DNA from: Sphingomonas sp. BK235
GTDB lineage: Bacteria > Pseudomonadota > Alphaproteobacteria > Sphingomonadales > Sphingomonadaceae
Direction of reading: 5' to 3'
Assembly: GCF_004345855.1 (NCBI RefSeq)
Contig: NZ_SLXN01000012.1
Span: 1-64,000 of the forward strand
Length of the DNA: 64,000 nt
The translations under genes and the position numbers were made by a program. The notes below the pieces were generated by a model that did no database searches, was not told the origin of the DNA, and saw only the letters and a list, made by a program, of their open reading frames with translations. This document shows, in pieces, positions 9,803 through 19,400 of the stretch. Every line of letters starts with the position of its first letter. The first letter of the stretch is position 1.

Positions 9803-11983
9803 TCACAGGAAGCTGTACGGGTCGACGTCCACCGCGACGCGCACCTTGGCGGGCCAGTCGAGCGCGCCGAGCCAGTCGCGGATCACGTCCTGCACGTCGA
9901 GCGCGCGCCGCGCATGGACCAGCAGGCGGAAGCGGTGGCGTCCGCGCAGCATCGCCAGCGGCGCCGGGGCGGGACCGTACACCGCCATCCCCTCCACCTC
10001 GGGCGCGTGCCGCCCGATCAGCCGCGCCACCTCATGCGCGGCGGCCTGTTCCTCGCTCGACACGATGATCGCGGCATAGCGGCCGTACGGGGGTGCGCCC
10101 GCGTCCTGCCGCGCTTCGGTCTCGGCGGCGTAGAAGGCGTCGGCGTCGCCCGTCACCAGCGCCTGCATCACCTGCGCCTTGGGGCTGTGCGTCTGGATGA
10201 ACACCTGCCCCTTCTTGGCACCGCGCCCCGCACGACCCGAAACCTGGCGGATCTGCTGGAAGGTACGCTCGGCCGCGCGCAGGTCGCCGCCGTCGAGCCC
10301 GAGGTCGGCGTCGACCACCCCGACCAACGTCAGGTTGGGGAAATGATAGCCCTTGGTCACCAGCTGCGTGCCGACGACGATGTCGATCGCGCCTTCCTCC
10401 ATCCGCGCGACGAACTCGGCGGCCTTGGCGGGGGACCAGATCGTGTCCGACGTCACCACCGCGGCGCGTGCCTCGGGGAACAGCGCCGCGACCTCGTCCG
10501 CGATCCGCTCGACCCCGGGGCCGCAGGCGACCAACGTGTCCTCGTTGCTGCACTCGGGGCAGAGCCGCGGCACCGGCTCGACATGGCCGCAATGGTGGCA
10601 GGCGAGCCGGCGCGTCAGCCGGTGCTCGACCATCCAGGCGGTGCAGTTCGGGCATTGGAAGCGGTGCCCGCAGGTGCGGCACAAGGTCAGCGGCGCATAG
10701 CCGCGCCGATTGAGGAACAGCAGCGACTGTTCGCCGCGCGCGAGCGTGTCGCGCAGCGCCTCGACCAGCCGCGGGCTGAGCCAGCGGCCGCGCTCGGGCG
10801 GCTCCTCGATCAGGTCGATCGCGGCGATCGTCGGCATCTCGGCGACGCCGTAGCGGCCCGGCAGCTTGACCTCGGCATAGGTGCCGAGCGCGACCTGATG
10901 GCGCGTCTCGATCGCGGGCGTGGCGGAGGCGAGGATCACCGGGCAGCGCTCGAACAACCCGCGCATCACCGCCACGTCGCGCGCGTGATAGTGAACGCCG
11001 TCTTCCTGCTTGAAGCTGGTCTCGTGCGCCTCGTCGACCACGATCAGCCCGAGCTCGGCATAGGGCAGGAACAGCGCCGAGCGCGCCCCCACCGTCACTT
11101 TGGCCTCGCCGCTCGCCACCGCGCGCCAGGCGCGGCGCCGCTGCGTCGCGCGCAGCCCCGAGTGCCACGCCACCGGCTCGCAGCCGAAACGATCGTGGAA
11201 GCGCTTGAGGAAGGGCTCGGTCAGCGCGATCTCGGGGAGCAGCACCAGCACTTGCCGGCCCGCGCGCAGCGCCGCCGCGACCGCCTCGAAATAGACCTCG
11301 GTCTTGCCCGACCCGGTGACGCCGTCGAGCAGGATCGGCTGGAACGCGGCGGCCTCGACCGCGCCGACCAGGGTCGCCGCCGCCTCGCTTTGTTCCGGCG
11401 ACAACGCGGGGGGTGCGTGGTCGGGATCGGGGACAGGGTAGGGGCTGTCGATCCCGACCTCGATCGGCTCGATCGCGCCGCTCTTGACCAGCCCGCGGAT
11501 CACCGCGTCGCTCACCTCGGCGATCGTCGCCAGTTCGCGGATCAATCCCTGGCGGTCGCCGATCCGCTCGAGCGCCTGCGCGCGCTGCGGGGTGAGCCGG
11601 TCGGGCACCGCGCCGGTGGCGCGATACTCGACCGCGCTGCGCGCGCCCTCCAGCGCCGCGCTCGACGACAGCGTCATCCGCGCCACCGCCGCCGGGGGCG
11701 CGAGATAATAGTCCGCGGTCCACTCGATCAGCCGGCGCAGCGGCGCGCGCAGCGGCGGCACGTCGGCGACCGCGAGCAGGTTGCGCAGGCGATTGTCGCC
11801 GACCTCGGCGTCGGACGGCATGCGCTCGGGCTCCCACACCACGCCGAGCAGCTGGCGCGGCCCGAGCGGGGCGACCACGATCGAGCCCGGCTCGACCGCC
11901 AGCTCGCGCGGTACGCGATAGTCGAGCGGGCCGAGCGCGGAGTTGAGGACGAGGACGCGCGCGCGGGAGGACATGCGCGCCAT
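9803..11983 (-). CDS. priA: Primosomal protein N' (PriA helicase)
   Basis: A 726-residue 3'-5' helicase that restarts stalled replication forks. It has the N-terminal DNA-binding domain (RARVLVLNSALGPLDYRVP), Walker A GVTGSGKTEVYF near residue 235, Walker B VVDEAHETS, the paired zinc-binding Cys of the CRTCGHRFQCPNC and CHHCGH type, and the QVSGRAGRG helicase motif VI. An alternative ATG lies nine bases inside (MSSRARV). It is a stand-alone gene with no obvious operon partner. Confidence 0.96.
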   Translation of the reverse strand: MARMSSRARVLVLNSALGPLDYRVPRELAVEPGSIVVAPLGPRQLLGVVWEPERMPSDAEVGDNRLRNLLAVADVPPLRAPLRRLIEWTADYYLAPPAAVARMTLSSSAALEGARSAVEYRATGAVPDRLTPQRAQALERIGDRQGLIRELATIAEVSDAVIRGLVKSGAIEPIEVGIDSPYPVPDPDHAPPALSPEQSEAAATLVGAVEAAAFQPILLDGVTGSGKTEVYFEAVAAALRAGRQVLVLLPEIALTEPFLKRFHDRFGCEPVAWHSGLRATQRRRAWRAVASGEAKVTVGARSALFLPYAELGLIVVDEAHETSFKQEDGVHYHARDVAVMRGLFERCPVILASATPAIETRHQVALGTYAEVKLPGRYGVAEMPTIAAIDLIEEPPERGRWLSPRLVEALRDTLARGEQSLLFLNRRGYAPLTLCRTCGHRFQCPNCTAWMVEHRLTRRLACHHCGHVEPVPRLCPECSNEDTLVACGPGVERIADEVAALFPEARAAVVTSDTIWSPAKAAEFVARMEEGAIDIVVGTQLVTKGYHFPNLTLVGVVDADLGLDGGDLRAAERTFQQIRQVSGRAGRGAKKGQVFIQTHSPKAQVMQALVTGDADAFYAAETEARQDAGAPPYGRYAAIIVSSEEQAAAHEVARLIGRHAPEVEGMAVYGPAPAPLAMLRGRHRFRLLVHARRALDVQDVIRDWLGALDWPAKVRVAVDVDPYSFL

Positions 11984-12050
11984 ATGGGGCAGGGCGGAGT
12001 CGGCGGGAAGAGCGGCGGCGTGCGGCGCGGCCGACCGCCTCAGTCGCGCG

Positions 12051-13505
12051 TCATGCCACCCGGCGCGGCGGCGGGAAGCGGCGCTGGCCGACGCGCGCGC
12101 GTTTCGCCTGGTACAACAGCACGTCCGCGCGGCGCGCCAGGTCGCGGAGCGAGTGGCAGTCCTCGTCGAACGGCGCGATCCCGACCGATCCCGCGCTCGT
12201 CATCGTCACGCCATTGGCCTCCACCGCGACGCGCAGGCTCGCCTCGACATGCTCGCGCAGCGAATCCAGGTCCGCGATCAGCGAAGCGTCCTCGACGATC
12301 AGCGCGAACTCGTCGCCGCCGATCCGCGCCGCCAGCGAGCCGCGCAGCCACGGCTCCGACAGCGCCGCGCCGGTCAGCCGCAGCACGTCGTCGCCGGCGC
12401 CGTGCCCCAGGGTGTCGTTGATCGCCTTGAAGCCGTCGAGGTCGATCAGCACGAGGTGGAGCGGGGTATGATCGCGCCGCGCGCGGGTCATCGCGCGGTC
12501 GAGCGCGCGGTCGAAGGCGGCGCGGTTCGCCAGCCCGGTCAGCGCGTCGGTGTCGGCGGCGTGGCGCAGCTGCGTCTCCAGCGCGTGGCGGCCGGTGATG
12601 TCCTGGAACACCCCGATCATCGCGACCAGCTTGCCGTCGACCACCTCGGGCTCGCCGCTCGAGCGGACGCGCAGCGTGCGCCCGTCCGCGGTGATGAAGT
12701 CGCTCTCGAAATCGAAGCGCCGCCCCGCCGCGATCGCGCCAGCGATCGTCGCCGCGATCTCGTCGCGCACCGCCGCTGGGTAGAAAGCGAGCGCGCGCGC
12801 CAGATCGGGCTTCTCGCCGACCGGCAGACCGTGGATGCGGTACACATTGTCCGACCATTCGAGCGACTGACGCGCGACGTTGAGCCGCCACGAACCGATC
12901 ATCGCGATCTGCTCGGCCTGGCGGAAGATCCGGTCCTGCCGCGCCAGCCGGGTGACGAGCTGCTCGCCCGTGGTGGCGATGTGGATCGCCTTCAGCGCGG
13001 TGCGGCGCGCCTCCAGCAGCGCCTCCGCCAGCGCGGCGAGGTGGCGCAGCGCGGCACGCTCGCGCTCGTCGAGCGTGCGCGGCGCGGTGTCGATCGCGCA
13101 CAGGGTGCCCACCGCGTGACGCTCGCCGTCCGATCCCAACACGTTGACCGGCGCGCCCGCGTAGAAGCGCAGCCCGGCCTCGACCACCAGCGGGCTGGTG
13201 CCGAAGCGCGGGTCGGCGGTGAGATCGTCGATCACCACCAGCTCGCGCTCGGTGACCACGCGATCGCAGAAGGTGATGTCGCGCGCGATCTGGCGGGTGC
13301 CGTTGGGCGCGGTGCTGGCCTTGATCCACAGCCGGTCGCGGTCCACCAGGTTGAGCAGCGCGGTCGGGCAGCCGAGCAGCTGCGCCGCGAGCGCGACCAG
13401 CGCGTCGAACTCCTTCTCCGGCTCGCTGTCGAGCAGCGCCAGCGCGTTCAGCGCGGCGACTCGGGCCGTCTCGTCGGCACCAGCGGAAGGGGAGGGAGGG
13501 GCCAT
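12051..13505 (-). CDS. GAF-PAS-GGDEF diguanylate cyclase
   Basis: 484 residues. A GAF domain (about 25-165), a PAS/PAC domain (about 190-310) and a C-terminal GGDEF domain with an intact RIGGDEFAL active site. It should make cyclic di-GMP from GTP, controlled by the sensory domains. No transmembrane segment is visible, so sensing is probably cytoplasmic. There is no EAL domain and no clear RxxD inhibitory site. It is divergent from xerC, with a short shared promoter region (13506-13594). Confidence 0.92.
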   Translation of the reverse strand: MAPPSPSAGADETARVAALNALALLDSEPEKEFDALVALAAQLLGCPTALLNLVDRDRLWIKASTAPNGTRQIARDITFCDRVVTERELVVIDDLTADPRFGTSPLVVEAGLRFYAGAPVNVLGSDGERHAVGTLCAIDTAPRTLDERERAALRHLAALAEALLEARRTALKAIHIATTGEQLVTRLARQDRIFRQAEQIAMIGSWRLNVARQSLEWSDNVYRIHGLPVGEKPDLARALAFYPAAVRDEIAATIAGAIAAGRRFDFESDFITADGRTLRVRSSGEPEVVDGKLVAMIGVFQDITGRHALETQLRHAADTDALTGLANRAAFDRALDRAMTRARRDHTPLHLVLIDLDGFKAINDTLGHGAGDDVLRLTGAALSEPWLRGSLAARIGGDEFALIVEDASLIADLDSLREHVEASLRVAVEANGVTMTSAGSVGIAPFDEDCHSLRDLARRADVLLYQAKRARVGQRRFPPPRRVA

Positions 13506-13594
13506 CGCTCGCCTTATGGTTGCGGTGTGTTAATTTACCTTTTCCAGCCCGTATTAAGCACGTGAAATGCGACGAAAGGATGAGGAATCGGTCG

Positions 13595-14515
13595 ATGACC
13601 GCGCCCCCGCTGACCCTGGCCGAACGCTATGCGATCCACCTCGCGCGCGACCGTCGCCGCTCCGAGCATACGGTGCGCGCATATCGCGCCACCGCGGCGC
13701 GGCTGTGCGCGTTCCTGGGTGAACATTGGGGCGAGCCCGCCGACCCCGCGCGGCTGGCGCGGGTGAGCGCGGCGGACCTGCGCGCCTATCTGGCGCATCG
13801 CCGCACCGCGACCGCGGCGGCGGGCACGGCGGCCGGGCTGAGCAACGCCTCGGCGGCGCGCGAACTGTCGGCGGTGCGCGGCTTCCTCGACTGGGTCGGG
13901 GGCACCGGCAGCGCGCCGCGGCTGCGCGGGCCGCGCGTGCGCAAGGGCGTGCCGCGCCCGATCGCGCCCGACGAGGCGGTCGCGCTCGCCACCGAGGTGG
14001 CGGAGGAGAGCGACGAGCCCTGGGTCGCGGCGCGCGACTGGGCGGTGCTGCTGCTGCTCTACGGCGCGGGGCTGCGGATCGGGGAGGCGGTGGCGCTGCG
14101 CGGCGCGGTGCTGCCGCTGGGCGAGACGCTGCGCGTCACGGGCAAGCGCGGCAAGACGCGGATCGTGCCGCTGCTGCCCGACGTGCGCGCCGCGGTGGAG
14201 GAATATGCGGCGCGGATGCCCTGGCCGGTCGAGCCCGAGGCGGCGCTGTTCCGCGGGGTGCGCGGGGGCGCGCTGTCGCCCGGGATCGTGCGGGTGAAGG
14301 TCCGCGCCGCGCGCGCTCGGCTGGGGCTGGGCGACCGCACCACCCCGCACGCGCTGCGCCACAGTTTCGCGACCCACCTGCTGGGCCGCGGCGCCGATCT
14401 GCGCGCGCTGCAGGAGCTGCTCGGCCATGCCAGCCTCAGCTCGACGCAGGTCTATACCGGCGTCGACGCGGCGCACCTGCTCGACGTCTATCGCGCGGCG
14501 CACCCGCGCGGCTGA
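13595..14515 (+). CDS. xerC: Tyrosine recombinase XerC
   Basis: 306 residues; the start at 13595 is chosen for GAGGAA six bases upstream. An N-terminal SAM-like core-binding domain is followed by the catalytic domain with all active residues visible: Arg in GAGLRIGEA, Lys in TGKRGKTR, HALRHSFATH, His in LLGHASLSSTQ, and Tyr in VYTGV. Size and sequence fit the chromosome dimer-resolving XerC rather than a phage integrase. Confidence 0.93.
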   Translation: MTAPPLTLAERYAIHLARDRRRSEHTVRAYRATAARLCAFLGEHWGEPADPARLARVSAADLRAYLAHRRTATAAAGTAAGLSNASAARELSAVRGFLDWVGGTGSAPRLRGPRVRKGVPRPIAPDEAVALATEVAEESDEPWVAARDWAVLLLLYGAGLRIGEAVALRGAVLPLGETLRVTGKRGKTRIVPLLPDVRAAVEEYAARMPWPVEPEAALFRGVRGGALSPGIVRVKVRAARARLGLGDRTTPHALRHSFATHLLGRGADLRALQELLGHASLSSTQVYTGVDAAHLLDVYRAAHPRG

Positions 14516-14529
14516 GCCGCGGCGCGCGC

Positions 14530-15675
14530 TCACGTCGCGCCCTCGTCGACGTCGGGGGCATCGTCCGTCGCGGCACCGCCGTGGTCGAGCGCGGCCTCGT
14601 CCGCCGCGAGCGCATCGGCATCGGCGGCGGTGATGCCGAAGCGCGCGGCCACGTCGGGGGCGTAGCGCAGCAGGTCGGGACGCAGCTTGAGCAGGCTGAC
14701 GTCCTTGGCCTTGCCCTCCATCATCACGTCGAACACCAGCCCCTCGGCGGTGCGCATGAAGGTGGCGAACTCGAACGGGTTGGTGAAGTCGGCGTGCCCG
14801 GTCCACACCGGCGGGCGCAGCACTGTCTTGACGCGCGCGGTCGCCTTCACCGGCGCCTTGACCAGCTCGCCCTTGCGCACCGTCCTGCCGCTGGCGCGCT
14901 GCTGCGCGGTGATCTTCTGCTTGATCTCGCGCATCTCGGTGCGCGGGCTGGAGAAATGGATCTTGGGGCGGACCCCGGCGGGCCAGCTCGCCAGGAAGCG
15001 CTCGAGCGTGTCGCGCAGGTCGAGCCGCTCGGGGTTGAGGCACCAGAAATGCTGATAGTCGAAGATCAGCCGCACCCCGGTGCGCTGGTGGATCCACAGC
15101 ACGTCCGCGGCGGAGAAGCGCAGGTCGTCGTTCTCCAGCACCAGCCGCGCGCGGACATGATCGGGGCAGCGCTCCCAGCCGCGGATCCAGCGTTCGCGGC
15201 TGGCGGCATGATCGTCGTAGACACCGCCGACATGGGTGACCATCACCGCCTCCGCGTCCAGCCCCATGCGGTCGAGCATCTCGGCCTGCGACGACAGGTC
15301 CCAGATCGACTTGGCGGTGAGCGCGTCGTCGGGGCTGTTGAGCAGCACATATTGCGACGGGTGGAACGACAGGCGGATGCCGAGCGCGCGCGCCTTGGCG
15401 CCGAACGCGGCGAGCTCGGCGTCGCTCTCGCGCACCATGTCGTGGAACTGCGGCATGTCCGGATGCGTCGCATAGGGCGCGAGGTCGGACGACAGCCGGT
15501 ACATGTCGAGCCGCTCGCTGGCGAGATAGTCGAGCACCTTGTCGACCTGCTCGAGCGAGCATCTCAGATGGGGATTGGCCTGCCAGCGGCGCGTGTCGCC
15601 GCTCTTGAGGCCGGGCTTGCCCATGACCTTGACGGGGAAGCCGAGGCGGAGCGGATGATCGGGCGCGGTGGGCAT
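14530..15675 (-). CDS. uvsE: UV damage endonuclease UvsE/UVDE
   Basis: 381 residues from the ATG at 15675, giving LRLGFPVKVMGKPGLKSGDTRRW. This is a TIM-barrel, metal-dependent endonuclease that nicks 5' of UV photoproducts. Metal-ligand patterns are visible: SFHPSQYVLL, THVGGVYDD, LENDD and DYQHFWC. The C-terminus has a Lys/Arg-rich stretch and then an acidic, Ala-rich tail of about 30 residues. It is convergent with xerC. Confidence 0.93.
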   Translation of the reverse strand: MPTAPDHPLRLGFPVKVMGKPGLKSGDTRRWQANPHLRCSLEQVDKVLDYLASERLDMYRLSSDLAPYATHPDMPQFHDMVRESDAELAAFGAKARALGIRLSFHPSQYVLLNSPDDALTAKSIWDLSSQAEMLDRMGLDAEAVMVTHVGGVYDDHAASRERWIRGWERCPDHVRARLVLENDDLRFSAADVLWIHQRTGVRLIFDYQHFWCLNPERLDLRDTLERFLASWPAGVRPKIHFSSPRTEMREIKQKITAQQRASGRTVRKGELVKAPVKATARVKTVLRPPVWTGHADFTNPFEFATFMRTAEGLVFDVMMEGKAKDVSLLKLRPDLLRYAPDVAARFGITAADADALAADEAALDHGGAATDDAPDVDEGAT

Positions 15676-15742
15676 GGCGGGGGTAACGCCGCGCGGCGCC
15701 AGAGGGTGCCCGGTCGGCGCGCGCACCGCGATCGCGGCGCGG

Positions 15743-17938
15743 TCATCCCGCCGCGGGATAGTGGCGCGCGAGATAGTCGACCAGCGCGTCGAACTCGGCG
15801 TCGGGCACCTGCGCGCCATAGCCGACCATCTTCTCCACCGTCGCGGCCCAGTCGGCGCGCGAGCGGCGCTGCGCGGTCACCTGCGCCGCGACATGGCAGG
15901 CGGTGCAGGCGCGCTCGGCCAGCGCCTTCCCCGGCCCGGGGGCGAGATCGGGTGAGGCGGGGGCGGGCGCCGCGACCGGAGTCGTCGCTGCCGCGCGCGG
16001 CGCGCGGACCGGCGCCACCGCCTGCGCCGCGGCCGCGGCGACCCCGCGCTCGCCCGCACGGGGCAGGGCGAACACCACCAGCCGGCTCGCGCTGTTGGGG
16101 CTGCCGAGATACGACCCGCCCGCCGACACCAAGGCGACATATTGCCGCCCGTCGCCGCCCTGATAGCTCACCGGCTGCGCGTGCGCCGCGGCACCGAGCC
16201 GGAAGCGCCACAGCTCGCGCCCGGTCGCGGTGGCGAAGGCGCGGACATAGCGGTCGTCGGTCGCGCCGATGAAGGTCAGTCCGGTCGCGGTGACGAGCGG
16301 CCCGCCGACATTGGGGCGCCCGGTCGCGCGCCGGTCCACGGGCAGTTCGTCGGTGACGCCGAGCGGGACCTGCCACGCGATCCGCCCGCTCGCCACCTCG
16401 ACCGCGGCGAGCTGGCCCCACGGCGGTCGCTGGCACGGCAGCCGCGTCCCGTCCTGGCCGAACCACGACGGGCCGGGCGCGACATTGTACCAATTCCCCT
16501 GCGCGTCCTGCCCGAGCTGCTCGATCGAGCCGAGCTCGCTGGTGTTGATGACGTACAGGCCGCGCCCCGCGTCATAGCCGCCGCCACCCCAGTTCGGCCC
16601 GCCGCCGCTGCCGGGGAAGCGCACCATCGGCCGGTCGGTGCGCAGCGGCTCGAACGGCGCGGCGAAGCCGGCGCGCTCGCGCGCCACGCGCGCGCGGCAG
16701 AAGGCGCTGTGCGCGGGGGTGAGCGCGGCGATGTCGTCCGCGGTCATCGCCTGGCGCGTCAGCGGCGCGGGCGCGGCGGGGATCGGCTGCGTCGGCCACG
16801 CCTGCTCGCCCGCCACGCTGCTGGCGGGCATGCGCCGCTCGCGCACCGGGAACAGCGGCTTGCCCGAGACGCGATCGAGCACGAAGAGATAGCCCGACTT
16901 GTTCATCGCCGCGACCGCGGGGATCACGCGCCCGCCGCGCCGCACGTCGAGCAGCGTCGGCTGGACCGGCAGGTCGAGATCCCAGATGTCGTGGTGGACG
17001 GTCTGGAAATGCCACAGGTAGCGCCCGCTGCGCGCGTCGAGCGCGACCAGCGCGTTGGCGAACAGATTGGCGCCGGGCCGGTCGACGCCGACCCGGTCAT
17101 AGGCGGGGGTGCCGAACGGCACGTAGACGATGCCGCGCGCGACGTCCGCGGCCATGCTGCTCCACACGTTGACGCCCGAGCGGCGCGCGCCGTCGCCGGG
17201 GCGCCACGTCTCGGCGAAGCGCTCGCCCGCGCGCGGGATCGAGTGGAAGGTCCACAGCAACCGCCCGGTGCGCGCGTCCCAGCCGCGCACGTCGCCCGCG
17301 GGGCCGCGCGCGGGCGATTCCTGCAGCCGCGCGCCGGTGACGATCACGTCGCCGATCACCGCGGGCGCGCTGTTGATCTGATAGCTGTAGCCCGCGGGAT
17401 AGCCGCCGCCGTCGGTCCCGTTCATGATCGCGGGGGTGCGCAGCGCGAGCGGCGCGAACCCCGCCGCGGCGCGCCCGGTCGCCGCGTCGAACGCCAGCAG
17501 CCGCCCCGAGCGCGTGCCGACGAACAGCCGCGCGGGGGTGCTCGCGTCGCCGCGCCAATAGGCCAGCGCGCGGCCCGCGACGCCGTCGTCCTCGGGGAGC
17601 GCGGCGCTCCAGCGCGTCGCCCCGGTCGCGCCGTCGAGCGCGACGACGCGGCCATAAGGCGTGGCGAGGTAGAGCGTGCCGCCGATCGCGAGCGGGGTTA
17701 TGTTGCTCACCAGCAGCCGCGCCGCGGGGCGGTCGGCGGGGCGCAGCTCGAACGTCCATATCGGGGTGAGCCGCGCGACGTTGGCGGGGGTGATCTCGGC
17801 GAGCGGCGAGAAGCGCTGCCCGGCCTCGTCGCCGCCGAAGCTGGTCCAGTCCGCCGCCGGCGGCGCGGGGCGCGCGGCGCCGCCGATGCCGGTCGCCACC
17901 AGCAGCGCCGCCGCCGCCCTCATCGCGGCTTTCCTCAT
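15743..17938 (-). CDS. PQQ-dependent dehydrogenase with C-terminal cytochrome c domain
   Basis: 731 residues with a signal peptide. An eight-bladed PQQ propeller spans roughly residues 30-600 (repeats such as VALDGATGATRWS and FQTVHHDIWDLDLPVQPT). After an Ala/Pro linker, a small cytochrome c domain has the heme motif CTACH near residue 679. It should oxidise an alcohol or sugar in the periplasm and pass electrons through its own heme. No adjacent Cys-Cys pair of the methanol-dehydrogenase type is evident. It is divergent from the amidohydrolase gene across a region with candidate operators. Confidence 0.9.
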   Translation of the reverse strand: MRKAAMRAAAALLVATGIGGAARPAPPAADWTSFGGDEAGQRFSPLAEITPANVARLTPIWTFELRPADRPAARLLVSNITPLAIGGTLYLATPYGRVVALDGATGATRWSAALPEDDGVAGRALAYWRGDASTPARLFVGTRSGRLLAFDAATGRAAAGFAPLALRTPAIMNGTDGGGYPAGYSYQINSAPAVIGDVIVTGARLQESPARGPAGDVRGWDARTGRLLWTFHSIPRAGERFAETWRPGDGARRSGVNVWSSMAADVARGIVYVPFGTPAYDRVGVDRPGANLFANALVALDARSGRYLWHFQTVHHDIWDLDLPVQPTLLDVRRGGRVIPAVAAMNKSGYLFVLDRVSGKPLFPVRERRMPASSVAGEQAWPTQPIPAAPAPLTRQAMTADDIAALTPAHSAFCRARVARERAGFAAPFEPLRTDRPMVRFPGSGGGPNWGGGGYDAGRGLYVINTSELGSIEQLGQDAQGNWYNVAPGPSWFGQDGTRLPCQRPPWGQLAAVEVASGRIAWQVPLGVTDELPVDRRATGRPNVGGPLVTATGLTFIGATDDRYVRAFATATGRELWRFRLGAAAHAQPVSYQGGDGRQYVALVSAGGSYLGSPNSASRLVVFALPRAGERGVAAAAAQAVAPVRAPRAAATTPVAAPAPASPDLAPGPGKALAERACTACHVAAQVTAQRRSRADWAATVEKMVGYGAQVPDAEFDALVDYLARHYPAAG

Positions 17939-17980
17939 ACACCCTCTCGTTTATGCTCGTACGGCAGTGACTTGCCACGT

Positions 17981-18008
17981 TGCATACATCGCGTAAACAT
18001 TGCATGCA
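17981..18008. promoter_or_regulatory. Candidate FCD-regulator operators between PQQ dehydrogenase and amidohydrolase genes
   Basis: TGCATACA at 17981-17988 and the palindrome TGCATGCA at 18001-18008 sit in the divergent promoter region. The ten bases CATTGCATGC (17998-18007) recur exactly at the start codon of the FCD regulator (21468-21477). GntR-family regulators commonly bind such short palindromes and repress their own genes. Binding is inferred. Confidence 0.4.
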
Positions 18009-18059
18009 TTGATCGACAGCGGGCGAACGACCCGCGCGACGGGCCGAGGAGAGCGGGTG

Positions 18060-19400
18060 ATGGCGAGCGGCAGACAGGCCAGGGTCGGATGGGCGGCGGC
18101 GACGATCGCCGCGCTGCTGGTCGCGGGAGCGGCACGGGCCGAGCCGGTGCTCTATCGCGGCTTCACGCTGATCGACGGCACCGGCGCCGCGCCGCGCGCG
18201 GGGCAGGCGATGCTGGTCGACGGCGCGCGGATCCGCTGGGTCGGCGCGCAGGGCAAGGCGCCGACGCGGCGCGGCGTGCGCACCGTCGACCTCGGCGGCA
18301 AATATCTGATGCCGGGGATCATCGATCTCCACGTCCACATCGGCACGGTGCGCGACCTGGTCCAGAAGGCCGAGTATTTCACGCCCGAGTCGGTGCAGCG
18401 CGACCTGCGCACCTATGCCGCCTTCGGGGTGACCACCGTGCAGTCGATGGGCACCGACAAGGACAGCGTGCTCGCGATCCGCGACGCCGGCCGCGACGGT
18501 CCGCAGACGATGGCACGGTTGCTGACCGCGGGGCAGGGGCTGGTGTTCAAGGGCGGCTATGGCGGCGTGCCCGGGATCAACCATCCCGTCGCCACGCCCG
18601 AGGAGGCCGCCGCCGAGGTCGACGCGCAGGCGCGCAAGGGCGTCGACTATATCAAGCTGTGGATGGACGACGAACTCGGCGCGATGCCGAAGATGCCCTA
18701 TGCGATCAGCAAGGCGATCATCGACGCCGGCCACCGCCGCGGCAAGCGCGTGCTCGCCCACGTCTTCTACCTCGCCGACGCCAAGATGCTGGTGGCGCAG
18801 GGGATCGACGGCTTCATGCACAGCGTGCGCGACAAGCCGGTCGATGCCGAGCTGATCGCGGCGATGAAGGCGCGCGGCGTGTGGCAGGGCGCCGGCACGC
18901 TCAGCCGCGAGGCCGCGGTCTATGCCTTCGCCGCGGACAATCCGCGCACGCGCGACCCGTTCTTCCGCCAGGCCGCCGATCCCGCCACGATCGCGGGGCT
19001 GGAGAGCCCCGAGCGCGAGAAGTCGATCGCGTCGAGCCGCATCTATCCCGCGCTGCCCCGGATCGACGAGCAGGCGCGCGACAATGAGATGGCGCTGGCG
19101 CGCGCGGGCGTGCGCTACGGCTTCGGCACCGACGCGGGGCCGCCGGGGCGGCTGCCGGGCTATTCCGAACATTGGGAGCTGGAGCAGCTGGTCAAGGCGG
19201 GCTTCACCCCGGCGCAGGCGATCCACGCCGCGACCGGCCGCTCGGCGCAGTGGCTCGGCACCGGCGACCGCGGCGTGATCGCGACCGGACGGCTCGCCGA
19301 CTTCGTCGTGCTCGACGCCGACCCGACGCGCGACATCCTCAACAGCCGCCGCATCGCCGCGGTCTATGTCGGCGGCAACAAGGTGCCGTCGGTCCGATGA
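18060..19400 (+). CDS. Secreted metal-dependent amidohydrolase
   Basis: 446 residues from the ATG at 18060, preceded by GAGGAGAG, with a Sec signal peptide ending at ARAEP. The amidohydrolase fold is shown by metal ligands HVH in IIDLHVHIG, a likely carbamylated Lys in YIKLWMDD, His in VLAHVFY and FMHSV, and Asp in GFGTDAG. The family includes imidazolonepropionase-like and prolidase-like hydrolases that cut amide or cyclic amide bonds. The substrate is unknown. Its stop overlaps the start of the MFS transporter gene (ATGA), so hydrolysis outside the cell followed by uptake is plausible. Confidence 0.9.
   Translation: MASGRQARVGWAAATIAALLVAGAARAEPVLYRGFTLIDGTGAAPRAGQAMLVDGARIRWVGAQGKAPTRRGVRTVDLGGKYLMPGIIDLHVHIGTVRDLVQKAEYFTPESVQRDLRTYAAFGVTTVQSMGTDKDSVLAIRDAGRDGPQTMARLLTAGQGLVFKGGYGGVPGINHPVATPEEAAAEVDAQARKGVDYIKLWMDDELGAMPKMPYAISKAIIDAGHRRGKRVLAHVFYLADAKMLVAQGIDGFMHSVRDKPVDAELIAAMKARGVWQGAGTLSREAAVYAFAADNPRTRDPFFRQAADPATIAGLESPEREKSIASSRIYPALPRIDEQARDNEMALARAGVRYGFGTDAGPPGRLPGYSEHWELEQLVKAGFTPAQAIHAATGRSAQWLGTGDRGVIATGRLADFVVLDADPTRDILNSRRIAAVYVGGNKVPSVR

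Noticed and set aside
8978..12421. Very long plus-strand open frame (over 1100 codons)
   Set aside because: It is antisense to the peptidase-MA and priA genes, which have clear motifs. Such long frames arise from the very high GC content, and its translation is Arg/Ala/His low-complexity sequence.
18000..18060. Earlier ATG for the amidohydrolase at 18000 region
   Set aside because: It would put the candidate operator inside the gene and an extra basic leader before a good signal peptide. The ATG at 18060 has a proper ribosome-binding site.
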